From Flavobacteriaceae bacterium (GTDB lineage: Bacteria > Bacteroidota > Bacteroidia > Flavobacteriales > Flavobacteriaceae): a stretch of 12,992 nucleotides of DNA. The DNA lies in the NCBI GenBank assembly GCA_013042255.1, contig JABDQK010000148.1:1-12992 (forward strand), read 5' to 3'. Within the stretch, counting starts at the first letter, position 1. Every line of letters begins with the position of its first letter. The position numbers and the translations under genes are program-made. The notes below the pieces were generated by a model. That model made no database searches and was not told the DNA's origin. It was given only the letters and a program-made list of their open reading frames with translations. Shown here piece after piece: positions 7,030 through 12,992 of the stretch.

Positions 7030-9480
7030 ATGGGAGACGCAAAAATTATACAATTTGACAATATGTCGTTACAGGATATAAACGACGAATCGGAATTGAT
7101 TCCATTATTAACACCGGAGGATGAGGAAGAGATGCGGAATGAAGTATTGCCCGAAACCCTTCCGATTTTACCTTTGAGAAATACAGTTTTATTCCCGGGA
7201 GTCGTAATTCCAATAACGGCAGGACGGGATAAATCCATAAGCCTTATCAAATACGCGAACAAAGGGTCGAAAGCAATTGGGGTTGTATCGCAGAAAGATG
7301 AGGAAACTGAAGATCCGGGCGTAAAAGATATCAATACCCTTGGAACGGTAGCAAGGATACTGAGAGTTCTCCAGATGCCCGATGGAAATACGACGGTGAT
7401 CATTCAGGGGAAAAAGCGTTTTGAAATTGCCGAAGTGCTTACCGAGAAACCTTATATGACTGCTACGATCAGAGAGGTTAAAGATGATGATGTAGATCAG
7501 GAGGGCGAAGAGTTCCTGGCCATTATCGAATCGATTAAAGACATTGCGCTAAAGATCATCCAGGACAATCCGAATATTCCCAGTGAGGCCTCGTTTGCAA
7601 TCAAGAATATAAACAGCAATTCGTTCCTCATCAACTTTGTCTCATCAAACCTAAACCTCAGCGTAAAGGATAAACAGGCCTTGCTCGAAATCGGGAACCT
7701 AAAAGAACGGGCCCTTGCTACTCTTAAGCACATGAACGTGGAGCTTCAGAAACTCGCTCTACAAAAGGATATTCAGTCGAAAGTAAGAAGTGACCTCGAC
7801 CAGCAGCAAAGGGAATACTTCCTGCATCAGCAAATGAAGACCATACAGGAAGAACTGGGTGGGGCTTCTTATGACGAGGAGATTGAAGAAATGCGCATCA
7901 AAGCCAAGAAGAAGAAATGGGGAGAGAAAGTAGGCGAACATTTTGAGAAAGAATTGGCGAAGATGCAGCGCATGAATCCCCAGGTGGCAGAGTACAGCAT
8001 CCAAAGAAATTATCTGGATCTGTTCCTGGAACTGCCATGGGAGGAATTCTCCAAAGATAAATTTGACCTTAAGCGAGCACAGAAGATCTTAGACAGGGAC
8101 CATTACGGCCTGGAAGATGTGAAAAGACGAATCATAGAATACCTGGCCGTATTAAAGCTCAGAAATGATATGAAATCGCCCATTCTTTGCCTTTACGGAC
8201 CTCCCGGAGTGGGAAAGACCTCCCTGGGGAAATCGGTTGCTGAGGCATTAGGCAGGCAGTACGTAAGGATGTCTCTTGGCGGACTGCGTGATGAGGCCGA
8301 GATCAGAGGACATAGAAAGACATATATTGGTGCCATGCCGGGCAGGATTATCCAGAGCATTAAAAAAGCCGGAACTTCTAACCCCGTCTTTATCCTCGAC
8401 GAGATCGACAAATTATCAAGCAGTTACCAGGGCGATCCTTCCTCGGCCATGCTCGAGGTGCTCGATCCTGAGCAGAATAACGATTTCCACGACAACTTCC
8501 TGGAAATGGGGTACGACCTATCCAAAGTAATGTTTATCGCTACGGCCAATAATCTATCATCGATACAACCGGCGCTGAGAGACAGAATGGAGATTATCAA
8601 TGTAACGGGTTACACCATTGAAGAGAAAGTAGAGATCGCGAAAAGGCACCTTTTACCTAAACAGCTGAAGGAACACGGTCTTACAGCCAAGGATTTGCGG
8701 ATTGGGAAAAGGCAACTGGAGAAAATAGTAGAAGGCTATACCCGTGAGTCCGGAGTTCGTACCCTGGAAAAACAGATTGCCAAAATGGTCCGCTACGCGG
8801 CAAAATCCATAGCGATTGAAGAGGATTATCAGGTAAAAGTGACCAACGATGTTGTTGAGGAGGTCCTGGGCCCACCCCGCCTTGAGAGGGACAAATACGA
8901 GAATAACGAAGTAGCCGGTGTTGTTACAGGTCTCGCATGGACCAGTGTGGGGGGTGATATTCTGTTTATCGAGTCGATTTTATCCAAAGGGAAAGGTCAG
9001 CTTAATATTACAGGAAATTTAGGGAAGGTGATGAAGGAATCTGCTACCATTGCCATGGAATACATAAAATCAAACGCAGACAGCTTTGGAATCAACCCGG
9101 ATGTATTCGACAATTACAATGTGCATATTCATGTTCCTGAAGGGGCTACACCAAAGGATGGTCCCAGTGCGGGAATTACCATGCTAACTTCACTGGTATC
9201 CCTTTTTACCCAGAAAAAAGTGAAGAAGAGTACGGCAATGACAGGAGAAATTACACTCCGGGGCAAAGTGTTGCCGGTTGGGGGAATAAAAGAAAAAATC
9301 CTGGCGGCCAAAAGGGCACGCATCAAGGATATCATTCTGTGTGAGGATAACAGAAAGGATGTTTTGGAGATTAAACCAGAATACCTGAAAGGTCTCAGGT
9401 TCCATTATGTCACCGACATGAGTGAGGTAATTGACCTGGCCATTACGAATCAAAAAGTAAGGAACGCCAAAAAACTTTAG
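7030..9480 (+). CDS. lon: ATP-dependent protease La (Lon)
   Basis: A cytoplasmic AAA+ serine protease that degrades misfolded and regulatory proteins. I chose the ATG at 7030 (816 residues; MGDAKIIQF, the usual flavobacterial beginning) over the ATG at 7012, which adds six residues. An acidic lead (about 1-35) precedes the N-terminal substrate-binding LON domain ([19 protein letters not shown] onward, to about 235). A helical linker follows, then the AAA+ module: Walker [10 protein letters not shown] with K396, and Walker [10 protein letters not shown] with D457/E458. The C-terminal protease domain has the Ser-Lys dyad S713 (DGPSAG) and K756 (GGIKEK), 43 residues apart as in E. coli. All catalytic residues are intact. 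The length is slightly above E. coli's 784 because of the acidic N-terminal extension typical of this phylum. It is divergent from the ECF operon and 76 nt upstream of cmk. Confidence 0.98.
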   Translation: MGDAKIIQFDNMSLQDINDESELIPLLTPEDEEEMRNEVLPETLPILPLRNTVLFPGVVIPITAGRDKSISLIKYANKGSKAIGVVSQKDEETEDPGVKDINTLGTVARILRVLQMPDGNTTVIIQGKKRFEIAEVLTEKPYMTATIREVKDDDVDQEGEEFLAIIESIKDIALKIIQDNPNIPSEASFAIKNINSNSFLINFVSSNLNLSVKDKQALLEIGNLKERALATLKHMNVELQKLALQKDIQSKVRSDLDQQQREYFLHQQMKTIQEELGGASYDEEIEEMRIKAKKKKWGEKVGEHFEKELAKMQRMNPQVAEYSIQRNYLDLFLELPWEEFSKDKFDLKRAQKILDRDHYGLEDVKRRIIEYLAVLKLRNDMKSPILCLYGPPGVGKTSLGKSVAEALGRQYVRMSLGGLRDEAEIRGHRKTYIGAMPGRIIQSIKKAGTSNPVFILDEIDKLSSSYQGDPSSAMLEVLDPEQNNDFHDNFLEMGYDLSKVMFIATANNLSSIQPALRDRMEIINVTGYTIEEKVEIAKRHLLPKQLKEHGLTAKDLRIGKRQLEKIVEGYTRESGVRTLEKQIAKMVRYAAKSIAIEEDYQVKVTNDVVEEVLGPPRLERDKYENNEVAGVVTGLAWTSVGGDILFIESILSKGKGQLNITGNLGKVMKESATIAMEYIKSNADSFGINPDVFDNYNVHIHVPEGATPKDGPSAGITMLTSLVSLFTQKKVKKSTAMTGEITLRGKVLPVGGIKEKILAAKRARIKDIILCEDNRKDVLEIKPEYLKGLRFHYVTDMSEVIDLAITNQKVRNAKKL

Positions 9481-9556
9481 AAAAGCATCAGAATTTTTCA
9501 AAAAGGAAATTGATATCGCTGATAGTCAGTTCCCCCATTCTCCTTATTTTTAGCAC

Positions 9557-10261
9557 ATGAATAAAATAATCATCGCCATTGACGGGTATTCTTCCACTGG
9601 GAAGAGCACTATGGCGAAACAGCTGGCAAAAGCCCTGGATTATGTTTATGTGGATACGGGCGCGATGTACCGGGCAATCACCCTCTTTGCAATTGAAAGT
9701 GGATGTATAGGCCCGGTAGGATTTAAAAAGGAAGCCCTGCTGGAGGCCCTTTCAAGAATTGAACTTGAATTTAAATACAATCCATCGCTGGAGTTTTCTG
9801 AGATGTTTCTCAATGGAAGAAATGTGGAAAAGGAAATCAGAACCCTTGAAGTATCCCAATATGTGAGTCAGGTTTCTGTAGTTCCGGAGGTACGTGAAAA
9901 GATGGTGGCTCTGCAGAAGGTAATGGGAAAAAACAAAGGCCTGGTCATGGATGGCCGTGATATTGGAACCGTTGTTTTCCCCCAGGCCGAGTTAAAGATT
10001 TTTATGACAGCATCACCCGATATCAGAGCAACGCGGCGTTACAAGGAATTGCTCGACAGGGGGGAAGAGATAAGTTTCGAAGAAGTGCTTGAGAATGTAC
10101 AGGCCCGCGATTACATCGATTCACACAGGAAAGTCTCTCCCCTGAAACAAGCTGAAGATGCTGTGGTCATAGACAACTCTTCTATGAGCCAAAAGGAACA
10201 GTTTGAGCGTGCTTTGGCACTTGCCGAGCACAAGATTCAGAAAAACAAAAAAGGCGCTTAA
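9557..10261 (+). CDS. cmk: Cytidylate kinase
   Basis: Phosphorylates CMP and dCMP with ATP, feeding the pyrimidine nucleotide pool; cytoplasmic. It has 234 residues, within the usual 220-235. The P-loop GYSSTGKST lies at residues 10-18 (K16). YVDTGAMYRAIT, about residues 31-42, is the NMP-binding signature. GLVMDGRDIGTVVFPQAELKIFMTAS, in the middle, is the strongly conserved CMP-kinase core with the substrate-binding Asp/Arg. Near the C-terminus, RDYIDSHRKVSPLKQAEDAVVIDNS is the lid and base-contacting segment. The ATG at 9557 lacks a Shine-Dalgarno, and I see no convincing promoter in the 76-nt gap, so read-through from lon is plausible. The stop codon lies within a terminator hairpin. In many bacteria cmk is directly followed by rpsA; here a reversed gene intervenes. 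Confidence 0.97.
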   Translation: MNKIIIAIDGYSSTGKSTMAKQLAKALDYVYVDTGAMYRAITLFAIESGCIGPVGFKKEALLEALSRIELEFKYNPSLEFSEMFLNGRNVEKEIRTLEVSQYVSQVSVVPEVREKMVALQKVMGKNKGLVMDGRDIGTVVFPQAELKIFMTASPDIRATRRYKELLDRGEEISFEEVLENVQARDYIDSHRKVSPLKQAEDAVVIDNSSMSQKEQFERALALAEHKIQKNKKGA

Positions 10262-10273
10262 AAGCGCCTTTTA
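10249..10273. terminator. Bidirectional intrinsic terminator between cmk and the BON/LysM gene
   Basis: GGCGCTT (10253-10259) pairs with AAGCGCC (10263-10269) around a 3-nt A loop, extended by AAAA/TTTT to an 11-bp stem (10249-10273). On the plus strand only four T follow. On the minus strand the hairpin is followed by a longer, nearly pure T run (complement of about 10241-10252), so it is stronger for the LysM gene. The cmk stop (10259-10261) lies at the top of the stem. Confidence 0.87.
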
Positions 10274-10279
10274 CAAGTA

Positions 10280-10660
10280 TTATAGTTTGGGAATCACCAG
10301 TACCTGATCGGGATGGATCAGATCGGGATTTTTAAGGATATCAGTGTTGGCAGAGAAAATCTGCTTGTACTTCATCGGATCACCGTAATAATGTTTAGCT
10401 ATTTTACTAAGGGATTCACCACTTTTAACTACGTGTCTGTGATAAACGCTTTCATCTGCTACAGTGATGTTCGCCTTGATGTCGGAAGGACTTTGACCAC
10501 CAATTTCCTTGATCTTATCCCACAACAGGTTCTTTTCATATTGTGTTTTGGCCTGTCCTTTCACCTTTAACACTCCATTTTCCTCGCTTACTTTCCCGTC
10601 TGCGATCCCTAATTTTTCCCCAAGAGAAAGAACTCCCTGGTACTTTTCTTTTACGCTCAT
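10280..10660 (-). CDS. BON and LysM domain protein, Kbp/YgaU-like
   Basis: A small protein of 126 residues with two recognisable parts. Residues about 10-68 resemble a BON domain (KVSEENGVLKVKGQAKTQYEKNLLWDKI, then DIKANITV). Residues about 74-124 are a LysM domain (HVVKSGESLSKIAKHYYGDPMKYKQIFSANTDIL, ending LIHPDQVLVIPKL). The order and size match E. coli Kbp (YgaU), a cytoplasmic potassium-binding protein. LysM alone usually indicates peptidoglycan binding, but there is no signal peptide here, favouring a cytoplasmic role like Kbp's. Potassium binding is an inference from family resemblance. The ATG at 10660 follows an A-rich stretch with no Shine-Dalgarno. The gene is convergent with cmk and divergent from rpsA, so it is its own transcription unit. 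Confidence 0.88.
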   Translation of the reverse strand: MSVKEKYQGVLSLGEKLGIADGKVSEENGVLKVKGQAKTQYEKNLLWDKIKEIGGQSPSDIKANITVADESVYHRHVVKSGESLSKIAKHYYGDPMKYKQIFSANTDILKNPDLIHPDQVLVIPKL

Positions 10661-10693
10661 TGTTTACTATTTAATAGGTTTTAATAATGATCT

Positions 10694-10719
10694 GAAAGAT
10701 ACGAAATCTGGAAAGATAC
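10694..10719 (-). promoter_or_regulatory. Candidate promoter boxes of the BON/LysM gene (tandem GTATCTTTC)
   Basis: On the minus strand GTATCTTTC occurs twice, at 10719-10711 and 10702-10694, 17 nt apart. TATCTTTC differs from the flavobacterial -7 box TAnnTTTG only at its last base. The nearer copy would give a leader of about 28 nt before the ATG at 10660. No good TTG element lies at the right distance upstream of either copy, so the call is tentative. Confidence 0.35.
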
Positions 10720-10771
10720 CGGGACGAACGGCATAAATTGTTAATATTTTTATTGCGGTCTGATATTAAGG

Positions 10772-10802
10772 TTGTTAAAACAAGATTTAAGTTGTACTTT
10801 TG
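10772..10802 (+). promoter_or_regulatory. rpsA promoter, flavobacterial consensus
   Basis: TTG at 10772-10774, a 20-nt spacer, then TACTTTTG at 10795-10802, a perfect match to the Bacteroidota -33/-7 consensus (TTG, 19-21 nt, TAnnTTTG). The expected transcript start is near 10808, giving a leader of about 110 nt. It also shows that the frame upstream of the rpsA ATG is not coding, since the extended frame would begin inside this promoter. Confidence 0.8.
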
Positions 10803-10807
10803 CACAC

Positions 10808-10918
10808 CTTTTTGACAAGTATTTAAGAGGAAAAGGGACAAAAAAACAAAAGAAAAACACCTTCCATAGATGTTGTCTTACTCTTAGAGGTTTATGGGAT
10901 ACAAATTTAAATCAGCAA
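10808..10918 (+). promoter_or_regulatory. rpsA 5' leader with possible stems
   Basis: About 110 nt between the predicted transcript start and the rpsA ATG. The first half is A-rich and unstructured. TTCCATA (10862-10868) can pair with TATGGGA (10893-10899), seven pairs with one G-U, across a 24-nt loop. A second small stem, TCAGC/GCTGA (10912-10916 with 10922-10926), places the start codon in its loop. Autogenous control of S1 through its mRNA leader is known in E. coli; a similar role here is a guess. Confidence 0.35.
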
Positions 10919-12748
10919 ATGGCTGACAAGAAAACAACAACAGAAGAAACTCAGGTAGCTGAGGTCGTTCAGGAAGAAAAGGTAGAAACCCCCAAGCAAG
11001 ATCCTAAGGAATTCCTTAAGAATTTTGACTGGGACAAGTATGAAGAAGGAATTGAGCGAGTAGATGATTCCAAATTAGAGGAATTTGAAAAATTAGTAGC
11101 AGAGAATTTCGTTGATACAGCTGATGAAGAGGTTGTAGAAGGAACGGTAACACACCTTACAGACAGAGAGGCGATTATTGACATCAATGCCAAGTCTGAA
11201 GGAGTTATTTCCCTGAATGAATTTCGTTACAATCCAGGCCTTAAGGTTGGTGACAAAGTAGAAGTACTTATTGATATCCGCGAAGATAAAAGCGGACAGC
11301 TTGTACTTTCACACAGAAAAGCGCGTACGATTAAGGCATGGGATCGGGTTAACGCTGCCCATGATAAAGAAGAAGTAGTTACCGGTTTTGTAAAATGCAG
11401 AACCAAAGGGGGAATGATCGTGGATGTATTCGGAATCGAGGCGTTCCTGCCAGGTTCTCAGATCGACGTGAAACCCATACGGGATTACGATCAGTACGTT
11501 GGGAAGACCATGGAGTTCAAAGTGGTGAAGATCAACCACGAATTCAAGAACGTGGTAGTATCTCACAAAGCGCTTATTGAAGCCGATATCGAAGAACAGA
11601 AGAAAGAAATTATCAGTCAGCTTGAAAAAGGTCAGGTCCTTGAAGGTGTTGTGAAAAACATCACTTCATACGGAGTCTTTATCGACCTTGGTGGGGTAGA
11701 CGGACTGATACATATTACCGACCTGTCATGGAGCAGGATCAACCATCCAAACGAGGTGGTAGATCTGGATCAGAAGCTCAATGTGGTAATTCTCGATTTC
11801 GATGATAATAAGTCGAGAATCCAATTAGGATTAAAACAACTGGAAAAACATCCATGGGATGCCCTTGGAGATGAATTCAAAGTTGGAGACAAGGTAAAAG
11901 GAAAAGTAGTCGTTATTGCTGATTACGGTGCCTTCCTGGAAGTTGCTGAAGGAGTAGAAGGACTTATCCACGTTTCTGAAATGTCATGGTCTACGCACCT
12001 TAGATCGGCGCAGGATTTCGTAAAAGTAGGAGATGAACTTGAAGCGGTAGTTCTTACACTCGACAGAGAAGACAGAAAAATGTCGCTTGGGATCAAGCAA
12101 CTGACGCCAGATCCATGGACCGATATCACTTCTAAATACCCTGTTGGATCAAGACATAAAGGAATCGTCAGGAATTTCACCAATTTTGGTGTATTCGTTG
12201 AATTAGAAGAAGGAATTGATGGGTTGATTTATATTTCTGACCTGTCCTGGACTAAGAAGATAAAACATCCTTCAGAATTTGTAACTGTTGGAGATACTCT
12301 TGAAGTGGAAGTACTCGAATTGGACGTGGAAGGACGTAAGTTAAGCCTTGGCCATAAGCAAACCACTGACAACCCCTGGGATAAATACGAAAAGGAATTT
12401 GCCGTGGGCACAGTTCACAAGTCGGCGATTACTGAAATCGTAGACAAGGGTGCAGTGATCGACTTTAACAAGGACATTACGGCTTTCGTTCCACAGAGGC
12501 ATATGGAGAAAGAAGATGGGAAAAAGCTTGGCAAAGGCGAAGAGGCCGAATTCAAGATCATTGAGTTCAACAAGGAATTCAAAAGAGTAGTGGCCAGCCA
12601 TACTGCAATTTTCCGCGAAGAAGAACAACGTAATGTAAAAGCAGCACGTAAAAAGGCAGCAGCTCAGGCTGATGAGTCGAAACCCACACTAGGGGACGCC
12701 AACGAACAATTACAGGCGTTAAAAGATAAAATGGAAGGAAAAAAGTAA
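10919..12748 (+). CDS. rpsA: 30S ribosomal protein S1
   Basis: An RNA-binding ribosomal protein that helps the small subunit capture mRNA. I chose the ATG at 10919 (609 residues, MADKKTTTEE). The frame is open further upstream, but that stretch contains the promoter and leader. An acidic, low-complexity N-terminus (about 1-70, with FDWDKYEEGI) precedes six S1 (OB-fold) repeats at roughly 71-135, 152-220, 238-306, 323-395, 410-480 and 497-565. Repeats 3-5 are the most canonical (YGVFIDLGGVDGLIHITDLSW and equivalents). Repeats 1, 2 and 6 are divergent, as usual. A basic then mixed tail, KAARKKAAAQ onward, closes the protein. It has its own strong promoter and terminator, consistent with very high expression. 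Because genes here lack Shine-Dalgarno sequences, S1 may be especially important for initiation in this organism (inference). Confidence 0.97.
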   Translation: MADKKTTTEETQVAEVVQEEKVETPKQDPKEFLKNFDWDKYEEGIERVDDSKLEEFEKLVAENFVDTADEEVVEGTVTHLTDREAIIDINAKSEGVISLNEFRYNPGLKVGDKVEVLIDIREDKSGQLVLSHRKARTIKAWDRVNAAHDKEEVVTGFVKCRTKGGMIVDVFGIEAFLPGSQIDVKPIRDYDQYVGKTMEFKVVKINHEFKNVVVSHKALIEADIEEQKKEIISQLEKGQVLEGVVKNITSYGVFIDLGGVDGLIHITDLSWSRINHPNEVVDLDQKLNVVILDFDDNKSRIQLGLKQLEKHPWDALGDEFKVGDKVKGKVVVIADYGAFLEVAEGVEGLIHVSEMSWSTHLRSAQDFVKVGDELEAVVLTLDREDRKMSLGIKQLTPDPWTDITSKYPVGSRHKGIVRNFTNFGVFVELEEGIDGLIYISDLSWTKKIKHPSEFVTVGDTLEVEVLELDVEGRKLSLGHKQTTDNPWDKYEKEFAVGTVHKSAITEIVDKGAVIDFNKDITAFVPQRHMEKEDGKKLGKGEEAEFKIIEFNKEFKRVVASHTAIFREEEQRNVKAARKKAAAQADESKPTLGDANEQLQALKDKMEGKK

Positions 12749-12786
12749 TAGTAGATTTCCATGATATCTAACTTGAGTTATAGATT

Positions 12787-12818
12787 ATACCCCGACTGGA
12801 AAGTCGGGGTATTTTTTT
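12787..12818 (+). terminator. rpsA intrinsic terminator
   Basis: ATACCCCGACT (12787-12797) pairs perfectly with AGTCGGGGTAT (12802-12812), an 11-bp stem closed by the GNRA tetraloop GGAA and followed by a run of seven T ending at 12818. It is the strongest terminator in the window and isolates rpsA from pyrR. Confidence 0.93.
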
Positions 12819-12889
12819 GCCCTTTTGTCCCTGGAGCAGGATTTGAGAACGATCCTATCATGGCCCCGCAATTATTGGTTAGAAATCGC

Positions 12890-12897
12890 TATTTTTG
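12890..12897 (+). promoter_or_regulatory. Candidate -7 box for pyrR
   Basis: TATTTTTG matches TAnnTTTG exactly and lies 27 nt before the pyrR ATG, predicting a leader of only about 20 nt. No TTG is found 19-21 nt upstream (the nearest, at 12875, is 12 nt away), so half of the promoter is missing or non-consensus. Confidence 0.5.
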
Positions 12898-12924
12898 CTT
12901 TCGAATATGTTGGTAGCGCAAACC

Positions 12925-12992
12925 ATGAGTCAAAAAGTACTTCTTTCCTCAAAAGAAATCCAAATTATTTTACATCGTCTTGCGTGCCAGCT
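12925..12992 (+). CDS. pyrR: PyrR bifunctional pyr regulator / uracil phosphoribosyltransferase, 3'-truncated by window edge
   Basis: Only the first 22 codons are present. They read MSQKVLLSSKEIQIILHRLACQ, which I recognise as the typical flavobacterial PyrR start; the catalytic PRPP loop lies beyond the window. The family converts uracil and PRPP to UMP and, in Firmicutes, binds pyr mRNA to cause attenuation. Whether it regulates in Bacteroidota is less clear. The ATG at 12925 follows an A-rich stretch without a Shine-Dalgarno. It is separated from rpsA by a strong terminator, so it probably begins a pyrimidine unit to the right. It complements cmk, also in this window, in pyrimidine nucleotide metabolism. 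Confidence 0.83.
   Translation, partial: MSQKVLLSSKEIQIILHRLACQ

Noticed and set aside
9190-9501. Antisense open frame across the end of lon, 103 codons
   Set aside because: It overlaps the conserved Lon protease domain and has no family resemblance; shadow frame.
9545-9552. TATTTTTA as a cmk -7 box
   Set aside because: It would start transcription at or after the cmk ATG and has no TTG partner at the right distance.
10772-10918. N-terminal extension of rpsA beginning with TTG at 10772
   Set aside because: It would begin inside a perfect TTG-N20-TAnnTTTG promoter, has a Lys/Thr/Cys composition unlike S1, and the ATG at 10919 gives the usual MADKK start.

Overview
The window looks like chromosomal DNA from the Bacteroidota, most likely a marine-type Flavobacteriaceae. 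Four things point there: moderate GC; A/T-rich translation starts without Shine-Dalgarno sequences; promoter elements of the Bacteroidota form (TTG, about 20 nt, then TAnnTTTG); and protein families typical of flavobacteria, including a six-repeat ribosomal protein S1, Lon, an Atg22-like UMF1 transporter, and DUF2807/DUF4097-like surface proteins behind an ECF sigma factor. I see no mobile element, CRISPR array, prophage, rRNA or tRNA. The neighbourhood reads as core genome.

Layout. (1) Positions 1-3857, plus strand: the 3' part of a GH31 alpha-glucosidase (its 5' end lies outside the window), an M48 zinc-metalloprotease lipoprotein and a UMF1-family transporter, closely spaced and ending in a hairpin terminator that overlaps the last stop codon. 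(2) Positions 3893-6812, minus strand: a four-gene operon of ECF sigma factor, membrane-anchored putative anti-sigma factor, and two exported proteins built of short beta-type repeats, one with a DY(G/S/T) signature and one with an SGSGD signature. Sigma and anti-sigma overlap by ATGA, the anti-sigma and first repeat-protein genes overlap by 23 nt, and the last two genes are 16 nt apart. (3) About 220 bp of divergent control region, then lon and cmk on the plus strand. (4) A small BON+LysM gene on the minus strand, converging on cmk and diverging from rpsA. (5) rpsA with a near-perfect flavobacterial promoter and a leader of about 110 nt, closed by a strong GNRA-loop terminator. (6) The first 22 codons of pyrR at the right edge.

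How the genes fit together. The minus-strand operon has the design of a cell-surface signalling unit: the anti-sigma spans the inner membrane, binds the sigma factor and probably senses the envelope, while the two repeat proteins are exported and may be its output, its ligand source, or both. It shares its upstream region with lon, a general protein-quality-control protease. cmk, rpsA and pyrR are housekeeping functions (pyrimidine nucleotides and translation). The common cmk-rpsA adjacency is split here by the inverted BON/LysM gene. The least understood part is the sigma/anti-sigma/DY-repeat/SGSGD-repeat cassette. It appears conserved in type among flavobacteria from memory, but I know of no assigned function. 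I would not claim a wholly new system from sequence alone.
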